Of a DNA stretch of 64,000 bases, positions 50,222 to 59,430 are shown one piece after another; within the stretch, counting starts at the first letter, position 1; each line of letters begins with the position of its first letter. The notes below the pieces were generated by a model. That model had not been told where the DNA came from and made no database searches. It saw only the letters and a list, made by a program, of their open reading frames with translations. The DNA is from Candidatus Latescibacterota bacterium (GTDB taxonomy: Bacteria > Latescibacterota > UBA2968 > UBA8231): positions 1 to 64,000 of the forward strand of contig JAJDYK010000164.1 in NCBI GenBank assembly GCA_022825185.1, in the 5' to 3' direction. The position numbers and the translations under genes are program-made.

Positions 50222-51448
50222 ATGCAATTCATCCAACGCCTTCGCATGGGCGGCCTGCTGTCGTTTCCTCCCGATATGGACTTCTTTGAATTGCAACCAT
50301 TGAACGTCCTTATCGGTCCGAACGCCTCGGGAAAATCGAACTTTATCGAGGTGCTAGAACTCCTGCGTGCCACGCCGACGAACTTTGCGGCCGCAATCCG
50401 TGACGGAGGCGGGGCACAGGAGTGGCTGTGGAAAGGTGGTTATGCCGGTCAGGTGATTGAAGAAGTAACGAAGGGCCGTGATCCGGAAGATGTATTGAAC
50501 TCGTATCCCAAGTCCTCGACCATAGAAGTCGAAACCAGTCAATCGTTAAAATATCGTCTGTCGTTTACCAATGTCGCCTCCCGGATCAATATCATTGCCG
50601 AGACCATAGAGAAGGTGAATACCCAGCAGGGGGGCGAGCCGTACTTCTACTACACTTTCCAACAAGGGCACCCGGCAATCTACATTCGCGTACGGACACC
50701 GGAGGGACGAACCGAGGAACGAAAACTACAATGGGACGATCACTCATTGGATCAGTCCGTTCTTGCGCAGCGCAAGGATCCAGACCTCTATCCGGAACTC
50801 TATCAGCTCGGGTGGTGGTTCCAGTCAATACAGACGTTCCGCGAATGGACATTCGGCCGTTACGGTGCGCTGCGACAGCCGCAACGCGCCGATCTGCCTG
50901 AGCACTGGCTACTCTCCGATTCCAGCAATCTTGCGCTGGTACTCAACCAGATTGAGCACAAGTTCGGCCCGGTGCTTAACGAGCATCTGAAACGCTTCTT
51001 TCCCCGGTTTGAGCGCATGTCTACTTCGATCTCGGGGGGCACTGTACAGTTCTACCTGCACGAATCCGGTTTCTCCGCGCCGATTCCTGCAACCCGGCTG
51101 TCGGATGGTACCATCCGATTCATCGCGCTGCTAGCGACTCTGCTGTCCCCATTACCTCCACCGTTGGTTTGTATAGAGGAGCCGGAACTCGGATTGCATC
51201 CCGACGCAATGGCACTGCTAGCCGACCTGCTCGTCGAAGCCTCCCAACGGATGCAGCTTGTGATCACGACGCATTCCGACGCCCTTGTGTCGGCGCTGAC
51301 CAATCAGCCGGCCGCCATCGTCGCCTGCGAGCGGCCAGGAGCTGGCACTGTGTTGCGCCGTCTCGATCCCGAAAAGCTCGCTAGTTGGCTAGACGATTAT
51401 CTACTCGGCGACCTGTGGCGGATGGGCGAGCTTGGGGCCAACCCGTGA
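50222..51448 (+). CDS. AAA family ATPase (AAA_21/ABC-like)
   Basis: A 408 aa P-loop ATPase of the OLD/RecF-like type. Walker A is 'GPNASGKS' (32-39), an ABC-like signature is 'RLSDGTIRFIAL', Walker B is 'CIEEPELGLHP', and the H-loop is 'ITTHSDAL'. The start is the ATG at 50222 because a GGAGG lies just before it; a TTG at 50204 opens the same frame. It overlaps the DUF4276 gene by GTGA. ATPases of this kind paired with a Toprim-like partner occur in several anti-phage systems (OLD/Gabija/PARIS types); that role here is inference. Confidence 0.87.
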   Translation: MQFIQRLRMGGLLSFPPDMDFFELQPLNVLIGPNASGKSNFIEVLELLRATPTNFAAAIRDGGGAQEWLWKGGYAGQVIEEVTKGRDPEDVLNSYPKSSTIEVETSQSLKYRLSFTNVASRINIIAETIEKVNTQQGGEPYFYYTFQQGHPAIYIRVRTPEGRTEERKLQWDDHSLDQSVLAQRKDPDLYPELYQLGWWFQSIQTFREWTFGRYGALRQPQRADLPEHWLLSDSSNLALVLNQIEHKFGPVLNEHLKRFFPRFERMSTSISGGTVQFYLHESGFSAPIPATRLSDGTIRFIALLATLLSPLPPPLVCIEEPELGLHPDAMALLADLLVEASQRMQLVITTHSDALVSALTNQPAAIVACERPGAGTVLRRLDPEKLASWLDDYLLGDLWRMGELGANP

Positions 51449-52059
51449 GCGACATCGCCATCTACATGGAAGGCGGCGGTAAAGGTAATGCAACCAAGAC
51501 AGCTCTTCGCCAAGGGATGACCGGGTTCCTTAAGCCGCTCAAGAAAGCGGCCAGAAATAAGGAGTTGAATTTGAAGGTGGTCGTCTGCGGTCCACGTAGC
51601 GAGGCATTCAAACGCTTTCGAAATGCCGTCAATAACAGTGACAATGCGGTGAGTGTCTTACTAGTGGACGCAGAAGGGCCGGTGAACCAGTCACCTAGAC
51701 TCCACCTGAGAGATCAGGACAAATGGAATCTGAGCTTTACTTCTGAAGATACCATCCACCTCATGGTGCAGACGATGGAGACTTGGATTGTCGCTGACTC
51801 GGGGACTCTGAAAAGCTACTACGGACAAGGCTTCAGGCCGCAGAAACTGCCGGGAGCGAGGAATCTTGAACGTGTGCCTAAGACTGATGTTGAAAGCTCT
51901 TTAGGTGAGGCGACGAAAGACACGCAGAAGGGGCGTTACCACAAGATCAAACATGCGAGCGATTTGCTGGAACGGATTGATGCAGAGAAAGTGAAGGCGC
52001 GGTGCTGTCATTGCCGACGGGTGTTTAAAGCACTCGGGCAGATAGTCGATGCGGCCTGA
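51445..52059 (+). CDS. DUF4276 family protein (Toprim-like)
   Basis: A 204 aa partner of the preceding ATPase. The start is GTG at 51445, overlapping the ATPase stop. A Toprim-like pattern can be seen: E9 in 'IYMEGGGKG', and D75-x-E77 in 'LLVDAEGP', where many Toprim proteins have DxD. 'HLMVQTMETWIVAD' is a typical DUF4276 block. A basic C-terminus with 'RCCHCRR' follows. By analogy with other ATPase-Toprim pairs it may be the nuclease effector. Family call is good, activity unproven. Confidence 0.82.
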   Translation: MSDIAIYMEGGGKGNATKTALRQGMTGFLKPLKKAARNKELNLKVVVCGPRSEAFKRFRNAVNNSDNAVSVLLVDAEGPVNQSPRLHLRDQDKWNLSFTSEDTIHLMVQTMETWIVADSGTLKSYYGQGFRPQKLPGARNLERVPKTDVESSLGEATKDTQKGRYHKIKHASDLLERIDAEKVKARCCHCRRVFKALGQIVDAA

Positions 52060-52181
52060 TGTAAGGAATCGGGGCGACGATATTCAATTGATCTCAGCCA
52101 AATCAGCCACGCCGCGCAAAATAATTTTCTTTCCGTGAACGGCAGTAAATACATTGCCTGTGAATGAGACCGTCTTTTAGA
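52060..52181 (-). other. Short gap with a possible coding remnant
   Basis: Downstream of the BrnA-like gene, a minus-strand frame without a start codon (about 52170-52084) reads 'VSFTGNVFTAVHGKKI' and ends 'ADLAEIN'. It looks protein-like but too short to name; it may be a leftover of a toxin-antitoxin partner or noise. Confidence 0.2.
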
Positions 52182-52388
52182 TCATGACGCCCACTTGAGC
52201 TTTTTCTTTGTCTGGACGCAATCTTGAAGATACAGATTGATCAAGCTCTGGTATGGAATACCCGTTTCGCCCGCCAAATCCTTAAAATACGCAATCACAT
52301 CCGTCCCCAAGCAAAGCGTAACCTGCTTCTTAAGATGCTTTTCATAGGGATTCCGGACGGACTTCGAGAAATCGTATTCTTTTCTCAT
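52182..52388 (-). CDS. BrnA-like (CopG/ribbon-helix-helix) antitoxin, no toxin next to it
   Basis: A 68 aa small DNA-binding protein. The segment 'KKQVTLCLGTDVIAYFKDLAGETGIPYQSLINLYL' is the ribbon-helix-helix core, cited here over residues ~20-54 (beta strand 'QVTLCL', then two helices). The basic lead 'DFSKSVRNPYEKHL' is typical of BrnA antitoxins. BrnA is normally preceded by the BrnT toxin gene; here the PfkB kinase gene lies 60 bases upstream and no BrnT frame is seen. The ATG at 52388 has GGAAGG upstream. Confidence 0.75.
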   Translation of the reverse strand: MRKEYDFSKSVRNPYEKHLKKQVTLCLGTDVIAYFKDLAGETGIPYQSLINLYLQDCVQTKKKLKWAS

Positions 52389-52447
52389 CACATAAACCTT
52401 CCGTATTGTCGCTGTTTTTTCCTGTTAGCCTATTGTCAATATAAACT

Positions 52448-53311
52448 TCACCCTTGCTCCAAACGCAACGTCTCCCCATCAATAAACCCACCCTCCACTT
52501 GGCGCGCAGCCAACGCCGCAGCGCGCTGAGCGGCCGTAGCAATCCCCGCCCCTCGGTGCAGCCGATGCGCCAAATACGCAGCGAAAAACACGTCTCCAGC
52601 CCCCGTTGGATCAGCCACCATCGCCACCGGAGCCGACTCAAACTTCGTCCTCTCACCCTTCCCACTTGCCACCCAACCGCCGTGCGAGCCTTCGGTGACG
52701 ACCCACTCTGCCACCGAGCAATCGCGCATCAATTGGTCCAGCGTCAGGCCGCAATCAGCGAGCACGAGTTCTAATTCATCGTTGGAAGTTTTGACGTAGT
52801 CTGCGCATTGCAGGGCGACATATAGACTTTTAGCAATCCCCTGGTACACCTGCGTCCCATCAATCCGCCGCACATAGCCTTGGATGTCCAAGCTCACCAC
52901 GCCGTCTATCGCCGTCAGCACATCCTCGGCCAGATCGCGCGGATGCAGCGGCCCCAAATGCACGTGCTCCACGCCAGCGAGCACCGGCCCGAGTTGCGCT
53001 GCGGCAATCGGCGCGGCACAATCGAGCAACTCCTGACGCCGCGCGTCGCCATCCACGTAGTTGACAAAACAAGTCGTCGCCGCGCTCTCGCCCACATAGA
53101 CGGCAATACCCCGTTGCTGCAAAATCGCCAGCATCGTCCGGTCGGCCTCGGCGACATTAGTCAACACCCGCGTCTCCACGCCCAACTCGGCAAAGGTCAG
53201 CCCAGCATACGCGACCACGCCGCCGCGCTTGTACGCGACCGCGCCATCTTGCACCACGCGATCAATCGTCGCCGAGCCAATAACTGCCACCGCACCCATA
53301 TCAAACTCCAT
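52448..53311 (-). CDS. PfkB family carbohydrate kinase
   Basis: A 287 aa ribokinase-fold sugar or nucleoside kinase. The start region 'AVAVIGSATIDRVVQDG' is the usual first strand; the catalytic 'DPTGAGDVFFAAYLAHR' with the GAGD anion hole and Asp base is near residue 237. The substrate lid 'GGVVAYAGLTFAELG' and 'CVTEGSHGG'-like turn ('VVTEGSHGGWV') are present. An alternative start is the Met at residue 5. Substrate cannot be inferred. Upstream of, and apparently unrelated to, the BrnA-like gene. Confidence 0.88.
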   Translation of the reverse strand: MEFDMGAVAVIGSATIDRVVQDGAVAYKRGGVVAYAGLTFAELGVETRVLTNVAEADRTMLAILQQRGIAVYVGESAATTCFVNYVDGDARRQELLDCAAPIAAAQLGPVLAGVEHVHLGPLHPRDLAEDVLTAIDGVVSLDIQGYVRRIDGTQVYQGIAKSLYVALQCADYVKTSNDELELVLADCGLTLDQLMRDCSVAEWVVTEGSHGGWVASGKGERTKFESAPVAMVADPTGAGDVFFAAYLAHRLHRGAGIATAAQRAAALAARQVEGGFIDGETLRLEQG

Positions 53312-53430
53312 CAGATCGGCGACTCAAAAGAGCGCATCGAGCCATAATCCACTGTGTCGTCATAGTACAACCCCTTTGAAGAGATTTACTCACCTCGGGC
53401 CGCTGTTTATTTTTACTAGCCTAGGCCATC

Positions 53431-53679
53431 GTGCAAAAGGAAGAGCAAGCCGTGCAGTACCGCCACCTGAATCACCAACGCTTTACGCTTGCCGCCATAG
53501 ACGACGTGATCTGTCGCGGTCGCTGGCGCGACTGGGCTGAACTGCGCCGGGCAGCTCTTGAAGACCACGCCCTGCTCGACAAAATCGAGCGCGTCTGCGC
53601 CCATCGCGCCGCTGACCCACGCGCTCAGCGCTATCGCTTTTGGATGCACTATGTCAGAAAACACCGCAGCCCTTCCTGA
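53431..53679 (+). CDS. Small partner of the nucleotidyltransferase (probable antitoxin)
   Basis: An 82 aa protein starting at GTG 53431. It is rich in Arg, His and Ala, with the C-terminal block 'AQRYRFWMHYVRKH'. It overlaps the following AbiEii-like nucleotidyltransferase gene by 29 bases, the layout of a toxin-antitoxin pair. No DNA-binding domain is evident. I do not recognise a named family; antitoxin function is inferred from position. Confidence 0.62.
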   Translation: MQKEEQAVQYRHLNHQRFTLAAIDDVICRGRWRDWAELRRAALEDHALLDKIERVCAHRAADPRAQRYRFWMHYVRKHRSPS

Positions 53680-54343
53680 TTGGGATCGCGTTCTGTCGTC
53701 GGCGTGCCGCCTCCAGCAGCTCCTGCCCGAGGCTGTGCTGGTAGGCGGAACCGCAGCGGCCATCCATGCCGAGCATCGCCTTTCCCAAGACGCGGACCAC
53801 GTGGTACCCGACCTGCGCCGTCGGTTCGACGAGATTCTAGCCCAATTAGAATCAGCGGCTGGATGGCAGACGGCCCGCGTGACGCGCCCGGTGCAAATCC
53901 TCGGGAGCCTCGACGGAATCGAAACCGGGGTGCGTCAACTGATCCGCAGCGAGCCGTTGGAAACGACGACAATCCAACATCAGGACGCGGCGTTGACCAT
54001 TCCAACCCCAGCAGAAATCCTCCGCATCAAAGGGGTGCTGATTCTCAAACGCAACGCAACGCGCGACTATATCGACTTCGCGGCGCTCGCCCATCGCATG
54101 GGAGACCAAGCCACAGCAGAAGCCCTGCGACCTTTCGACAGGTTGTATCGCCAAGACAATGGGGAGTCCGCACTGCAACAATTACAGGCGCAACTTGCTA
54201 GTCCCTTGCCCTACGACTTAGAAGGCACCGAACTTTCTGAATACAAAAACCTCGCCGCACAGTGGCACGACTGGAACGCGGTAACGGCCGCTTGCGTTCA
54301 TGTAGCGGTCGTCGTCTTCGATTACGTCTGCGAACAAAAGTGA
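53651..54343 (+). CDS. AbiEii-like nucleotidyltransferase
   Basis: A 230 aa protein of the nucleotidyltransferase fold. The motif 'LVGGTAAAIHAEHRLSQDADHV' (residues 30-51, cited as one motif in two halves: GGTAAA, then R43-S45-D47-x-D49) is the active-site pattern of AbiEii/MenT-type proteins. A later 'ILRIKGVLILKRNATRDYIDFAAL' region matches the 'K..RDxxDL' motif. The ATG at 53651 overlaps the small gene in front; the longer frame from 53558 is rejected. It is a second, divergent relative of the AbiEii toxin at 8941, with a different kind of partner. Confidence 0.8.
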   Translation: MSENTAALPDWDRVLSSACRLQQLLPEAVLVGGTAAAIHAEHRLSQDADHVVPDLRRRFDEILAQLESAAGWQTARVTRPVQILGSLDGIETGVRQLIRSEPLETTTIQHQDAALTIPTPAEILRIKGVLILKRNATRDYIDFAALAHRMGDQATAEALRPFDRLYRQDNGESALQQLQAQLASPLPYDLEGTELSEYKNLAAQWHDWNAVTAACVHVAVVVFDYVCEQK

Positions 54344-54374
54344 AGGAGCTTTCCATGCTGCTCTGGCGACGGCT

Positions 54375-55190
54375 CTAAAAAAACAACCGCATAGCCGTCG
54401 CCCCTAACACCTGCTCCTGCTCTGCCGCACTCAGCCCCAATTCCTCGGTAAACACCGCCAAGTGCTGGGCATAGGTCGTGTTTTCCAACCAGTGCTCGCA
54501 CGGGAAATCCGACCCCCAGACACAGCGCTCGGGGCCAAAGGCGGCGAGCAAATGGCGCAGTTGCGGATGCGTATCAGTGAAGGGATACTCCTGATCCGAA
54601 CTGGTCACCGCAAAGGTGAGTTTGGCGTGAAGTTGGTCAAAGCGCGCCAACTCCGCCGCTTGGCGCACCGCCGCGTCCTCGATCCCATTAGCCCCCACTG
54701 GATAGGCGCAGTGGTCCAGCACTACTGGGACGTGGGGAAATCGCGCTAGCAAAGCGGCCAACTCGCCGAGTTGTTCCCGGCGCAAATGGGCGCAGATTAC
54801 CGCGCCGACTTCGCCGGCCCGACGCCAGAGCCGCTCCGCTCCAGGCTGGTCGTACCCCGTAGGTGCGGCTTCGAGGCGAAGCCCCTTGACGTTGTATCCG
54901 GTCACCAGCCGCTCCAGCTCGTCAGGGCTATCGTCCCCAGCCGGGTCCAACGTGCAAACCCCAACCGTCCAGTCGGCATTGGCCCGGGCCGTATCGGCCA
55001 ACAACCGATTGTCCCAGCGATAGGCCGACCCAGTCTGGATCAACACCACGCGCCCGACGCCGTTGGCCTGGGCCTCGCGCCGCAAGTGTTCGATAGTCCC
55101 CACGCCCGGCTGTGGGCGGAAAGGATCTCCTATCATGGGGTATCGCGTCTCATCTCCGTGGTAAATATGCGCGTGTGTATCGACGATCAT
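54375..55190 (-). CDS. Amidohydrolase family protein (amidohydrolase 2)
   Basis: A 271 aa TIM-barrel metal hydrolase or decarboxylase-like enzyme. Metal-site motifs are 'VDTHAHIYHG' at the N-terminus, 'VVLDHCAYP' in the middle and 'VWGSDFPCEHW' near the end. The ATG at 55190 has AAAGGAG upstream; the frame open to 55268 is not needed. The family includes lactonases and ring-cleavage product hydrolases; substrate unknown. Convergent with the nucleotidyltransferase gene. Confidence 0.88.
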   Translation of the reverse strand: MIVDTHAHIYHGDETRYPMIGDPFRPQPGVGTIEHLRREAQANGVGRVVLIQTGSAYRWDNRLLADTARANADWTVGVCTLDPAGDDSPDELERLVTGYNVKGLRLEAAPTGYDQPGAERLWRRAGEVGAVICAHLRREQLGELAALLARFPHVPVVLDHCAYPVGANGIEDAAVRQAAELARFDQLHAKLTFAVTSSDQEYPFTDTHPQLRHLLAAFGPERCVWGSDFPCEHWLENTTYAQHLAVFTEELGLSAAEQEQVLGATAMRLFF

Positions 55191-55319
55191 CGCCGACTCC
55201 TTTCCATTGTCTATGTAACGGTGGAACTTAAAGAACAACTGAACAGTCCAAAACTTGCCCGAATCCATCCGTTAGGTATCTTCTTGTGCAACTTTCCCGA
55301 TAGAACTCCTGCATAATCC

Positions 55320-56231
55320 ATGCGTCTATTCCTCAAGCGGGCCTTGCTCGCCTTGCTGCTTTTGGCCCTAGTGTTGTACGGTGCCTTCGCCCTGACATCG
55401 CACCCCGTAGAGCCGCATCCCTACTTTACATCGGGGGACGTTCTCGTCATTGCCCACCGAGGCGGCAAAGGACTAGCACCGGAAAACACCCTGACGGCCT
55501 TCACCCACTCAGCCGCGTTGGGAGTCGATGTGTTAGAAATGGACTTGCGCCAAAGCAGCGACGGCGCGCTCGTCATCCTGCACGACCGGCGCGTTGACCG
55601 CACGACCAACGGCCAAGGCGCAGCCGATAGCCTGAGTCTTGCTCAATTAAAGCAACTAGACGCCGGCTACCACTTCAGCCTAGACGGCCAAACCTTTCCC
55701 TATCGCGGCCAAGGAGTCGCAATCCCCACCCTAGACGAGGTATTTACAGCCTTTCCCAACATGCGCTTTCTCATCGAAATCAAAAACGATTCCGCTGCGC
55801 TAGCACGCGATTTCTGCCGCACAATCCAGCGCTTTCAACTAAGCGACCGCGTCATCGCCGCCTCGTTCCACAACCGCCCCTTAGAGACCTTGCGCCAGAT
55901 TTGCCCCGAAGTGGCAACTTCAGCTTCTTCATCAGCGGGAATGTCCTTTGTCTTTCTCCACTGGCTGCGACTCGACGCGGCTTACCACCCCGTCAGCCAA
56001 GCCTTTCAGTTCCCGGCCCGCTTGGGCAAAATTGACCTGATAGACCAGCGCTTCATCGCCCGCGCCCATGCCCACAACATCCAAGTCCACGCCTGGACCA
56101 TCAACGATCCCGATGCCATGCAGCACTTCCTAGACCTAGGCGTCGATGGCCTAATCACCGACTATCCCGACCGCCTACTACGCATCCTGAACCGCCAGCC
56201 CGCAGAGGAGACATCATGGGCGACACAGTAG
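55320..56231 (+). CDS. Membrane-anchored glycerophosphodiester phosphodiesterase
   Basis: A 303 aa enzyme with an N-terminal membrane helix or uncleaved signal (residues 7-27, 'RALLALLLLALVLYGAFAL'). The catalytic core has 'IAHRGGKGLAPENTL', 'DVLEMDLRQSSDG', and 'VILHDRRVDRTTNGQG'. It acts on phospholipid head-group diesters, probably at the outer face of the membrane. The end of the gene overlaps the ABC ATPase gene by 16 bases. A second, cytoplasmic copy is at 36309. Confidence 0.9.
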   Translation: MRLFLKRALLALLLLALVLYGAFALTSHPVEPHPYFTSGDVLVIAHRGGKGLAPENTLTAFTHSAALGVDVLEMDLRQSSDGALVILHDRRVDRTTNGQGAADSLSLAQLKQLDAGYHFSLDGQTFPYRGQGVAIPTLDEVFTAFPNMRFLIEIKNDSAALARDFCRTIQRFQLSDRVIAASFHNRPLETLRQICPEVATSASSSAGMSFVFLHWLRLDAAYHPVSQAFQFPARLGKIDLIDQRFIARAHAHNIQVHAWTINDPDAMQHFLDLGVDGLITDYPDRLLRILNRQPAEETSWATQ

Positions 56232-56905
56232 CCCTGAACGTACAACACCTGACCAAAACTTACGGCACGGGACCAAATGCCCTGACCGTCCTCGACGATG
56301 TGAGTTTCTCCCTCGCGACCGGAGCTACCTGCGCGGTCGTCGGCCCCTCGGGCAGCGGCAAAACCACGCTGTTAGGATTGTGCGCTGGGCTGGATCGCGC
56401 CAGCTCGGGCTCGGTCGCGCTCGACGGCGTGGATTTAAACGGTCTCGACGAAGACCAGCGCGCTCATCTCCGCAGCGAAAAGGTCGGCTTCGTCTTCCAA
56501 ACCTTCCAACTCATCCCCACCCTCAGCGCCCTCGAAAACGCCATGGTGCCGCTCGAATTGCGCCGCGAGCCAAACGTCCGCGAGCGCGCCGTTGACCTCC
56601 TCGACCGAGTCGGATTGGGCGACCGGCTGCATCACTACCCAGCGCAGCTTTCAGGAGGCGAGCAGCAGCGCGTGGCGCTCGCACGAGCCTTTATCAACCG
56701 CCCCGCGCTCCTCTTTGCCGACGAGCCTACCGGCAACCTCGACGACGGCACCAGCGGCAAAGTGCGAGACCTGCTCTTCAGCCTCAACGAAGAATCCGGT
56801 GCCACCCTAATTCTGGTCACCCACGATCTGACGCTGGCTCGCCTCACCCAGCGAATCATTCGCCTCCAAGGCGGCCGGGTCGCCGACGATCAGTTAGTCC
56901 CATGA
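56216..56905 (+). CDS. ABC transporter ATP-binding protein (LolD/YbbA-like)
   Basis: A 229 aa ATPase of the MacB/LolD type. Walker A 'GPSGSGKT' (43-50), Q-loop 'FVFQTFQLIPTLSALENAM', signature 'LSGGEQQRVALARAF', Walker B 'LLFADEPTGNLD' and H-loop 'LVTHDL' are all intact. It overlaps the permease gene by four bases. With the permease and the nearby TesA-like esterase it matches the gene set ybbA-ybbP-tesA of E. coli, whose transport substrate is not settled. Confidence 0.92.
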   Translation: MGDTVALNVQHLTKTYGTGPNALTVLDDVSFSLATGATCAVVGPSGSGKTTLLGLCAGLDRASSGSVALDGVDLNGLDEDQRAHLRSEKVGFVFQTFQLIPTLSALENAMVPLELRREPNVRERAVDLLDRVGLGDRLHHYPAQLSGGEQQRVALARAFINRPALLFADEPTGNLDDGTSGKVRDLLFSLNEESGATLILVTHDLTLARLTQRIIRLQGGRVADDQLVP

Positions 56906-59430
56906 TGGTTTGGCTCGGCAAAATGGCCTGGCGCGACAGCCGCAGCCACCGCCGCAAATTGCTGCTTTTTACTTCTTCGATCTCCATCGGCATCGGTGCG
57001 CTCGTCGGCTTGAGCAGCCTCAGCTCCACCCTGCAAGAGGCCATGGACCAACAAGCCGCCGCGCTCTTAGGTGCCGACATGGCGCTGACGAGCCGCCAGC
57101 CCTTCACGCCCGCCACCGAGACACTCATCGACTCGCTCGGCGGCGTTCAGGCGCGCCAAGTGGCCTTCAACTCCATGATTTACCTGCCCAAGAGCCAGAG
57201 CACCCGCCTCGCCCAGATCCGCGCCCTCACCGGCCCTTTCCCCTTTTACGGCGAACTAAAAACAGCACCGGCTGAGGCCGCGCAGAGCTTCCGCACCCAG
57301 CCTCATGCTCTCGTTGACGAGGCGCTCATGTTGCAGTTTGGCGCGGCGGTCGGCGACTCGATCAAAATCGGCGATACGGTCTTTTGCATCGGTGGGCGGC
57401 TCCTGCGCATTCCTGGCGAGAACGCCCTCTTCAGCGACATCCAGCCGCGCGTCTATATCCCGATGTCCTACCTCGACGATACTCACCTGATCCAACGGGG
57501 CAGCCGCGTCACCTACACCGCCTTCTTCCGCTTCGCCGAGCGGGATGTCCAAGCGATAGCCAAATCCATCCGCCCGCACACCCGAGGCGACCGCCTCCGG
57601 CTCGAAACCATCGAGAGGCGCAAAGCCCGTCTCGGCCGCACCCTCAACAACCTCTATCGCTTCTTAAACCTCGGCAGCTTTATCGCCCTGCTGCTCGGCG
57701 GCGTGGGCGTGGCCAGCGCCATCCACACCTACACGCGGCAAAAATTATCCACGGTCGCCGTGCTGCGCAGTCTCGGTGCCACAGCCCGTCAGACCGTCTT
57801 GATCTATCTAATTCAAGCAGGGGGCATGGGCTTGATCGGCTCACTCATCGGTGCCCTACTCGGCGTCGGAGTCCTTTACTTGCTCCCTACCGTCCTCGCC
57901 GACGTGCTGCCCCTCCAAGTCGAGCCGAGCTTTGATTTCCTCGCCGTCTTGGAGGGTCTCGGCCTCGGCGTTGGCCTGTCGCTGCTGTTTGCCGCCCGGC
58001 CACTGATGGCCATTCGCAAGACCTCGCCGCTTTTGACTCTGCGCGCCTCGTTTGAAGACGACCAACCAGCCGACAGCGGTCTGCTGCGCTGGGCTTTGTA
58101 CTTGGGGATCGTCCTGATAATCGCGCTATTCGCCTTCCGACTCACCGACCGCTGGCCGCTGGCCATTGGCTTTGTCGGCGGGGTTGGAGCCGCCTTTGCG
58201 CTTCTGACGCTTACAGCACGCGCAATCATCTACGGCACTCGGCGGTTCTTCCCCGCCTCTTGGAGCTATATCTGGCGTCAGGGGCTGGCCAATCTCTACC
58301 GACCCAACAACCAGACCACGCTGCTGATGTTGGGCCTTGGGCTTGGGACTTTCCTGCTCAGCACCCTCTTCCTGACCCAGACCAACCTGCTGTCCCATAT
58401 CAAAAGCGTCGGCTCCGACCAAAACCCCAACGTCGTGCTCTTCGACATCCAAACCGATCAGCGCCAAGAGCTAAGCACCCTCGTCGCCGGGATGGATCTG
58501 CCACTCCTGCAACAAGTGCCCATCGTCACCATGCACGTCCACAGCGTCAAAGGCCAACCCGCCCGCGCCATACTCCGCGACACCACCGCTAACCGCCGCC
58601 GACGCGGCAATTGGGCCTTGCGGCACGAGTACCGCGCGACCTACCGCGACTTCCTCACCGAGACCGAAGAGATCGTCGCCGGCACCTGGCGCAGCCAACC
58701 CGCAAGCGACACCCTCTACGTCTCCTTGGAAACAGGCGTCGCCTCCTCCTTGGGCGTTGGCGTTGGCGACTCGCTGACCTTTGATGTCCAAGGAGTCCCT
58801 ATTGATGTGGTCGTCGGCAGTCTGCGCCAAGTCAATTGGCAGCGCATCATGCCCAACTTTTTGGCGGTCTTCCCGCCCGGTATCCTCGAAGCCGCACCGC
58901 AATCCCACGTCCTCGTCACCCGCGCCGCCACAACAGAGCAAATGGCCGCTCTGCAGCGGGCCACCGTACACCGATTCCCCAATGTCTCGGTCATTGATCT
59001 CGGCAGCATCCTCAGCACCGTCGATACCATCCTCGACAAGGTTGCCCTAGTGGTGCGCTTTATGGCCTTTTTCAGCGTCTCCGTTGGTTTGATCGTACTC
59101 GTCGGCGTGATTGCCAGTAGCCGCTATCAACGCATTGAGGAAAGCGTCTTGCTCAAGACCTTGGGAGCCAGTCGCCGCCAAGTGGTAGCAATTATGGCGC
59201 TCGAGTATCTGTTTTTGGGAGCTTTTGCAGCAGCCACGGGCGTGATTCTGTCGCTGGGGGGCGTCTGGGCCTTGAACCGCTATCTCTTCGAGATCAGCTT
59301 CGCGCCCGACTATCTGCCGCTGATCCTCGCCTTTGCCGCGGTCAGTCTGCTAACAGTCGCCGTCGGCATGATCTCCAGCCGCGGCGTCCACACCAGCCCG
59401 CCGCTCGAAGTCCTGCGCTCGCTCGGCTAG
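56902..59430 (+). CDS. ABC transporter permease, FtsX-like (YbbP type)
   Basis: An 842 aa permease with one N-terminal helix, a large periplasmic domain, then FtsX-type helices in two blocks. The first block lies around residues 255-380 ('LGSFIALLLGGVGVASAIHT'), the middle block around 395-500 with extra helices, and the last block near 720-840 ('FMAFFSVSVGLIVLVGVIAS'). The double FtsX layout is that of YbbP rather than LolC/E. It overlaps the ATPase gene, and a TesA-like gene converges on its end by four bases. Probably exports or extracts an envelope lipid or peptide (inference). Confidence 0.88.
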   Translation: MMVWLGKMAWRDSRSHRRKLLLFTSSISIGIGALVGLSSLSSTLQEAMDQQAAALLGADMALTSRQPFTPATETLIDSLGGVQARQVAFNSMIYLPKSQSTRLAQIRALTGPFPFYGELKTAPAEAAQSFRTQPHALVDEALMLQFGAAVGDSIKIGDTVFCIGGRLLRIPGENALFSDIQPRVYIPMSYLDDTHLIQRGSRVTYTAFFRFAERDVQAIAKSIRPHTRGDRLRLETIERRKARLGRTLNNLYRFLNLGSFIALLLGGVGVASAIHTYTRQKLSTVAVLRSLGATARQTVLIYLIQAGGMGLIGSLIGALLGVGVLYLLPTVLADVLPLQVEPSFDFLAVLEGLGLGVGLSLLFAARPLMAIRKTSPLLTLRASFEDDQPADSGLLRWALYLGIVLIIALFAFRLTDRWPLAIGFVGGVGAAFALLTLTARAIIYGTRRFFPASWSYIWRQGLANLYRPNNQTTLLMLGLGLGTFLLSTLFLTQTNLLSHIKSVGSDQNPNVVLFDIQTDQRQELSTLVAGMDLPLLQQVPIVTMHVHSVKGQPARAILRDTTANRRRRGNWALRHEYRATYRDFLTETEEIVAGTWRSQPASDTLYVSLETGVASSLGVGVGDSLTFDVQGVPIDVVVGSLRQVNWQRIMPNFLAVFPPGILEAAPQSHVLVTRAATTEQMAALQRATVHRFPNVSVIDLGSILSTVDTILDKVALVVRFMAFFSVSVGLIVLVGVIASSRYQRIEESVLLKTLGASRRQVVAIMALEYLFLGAFAAATGVILSLGGVWALNRYLFEISFAPDYLPLILAFAAVSLLTVAVGMISSRGVHTSPPLEVLRSLG

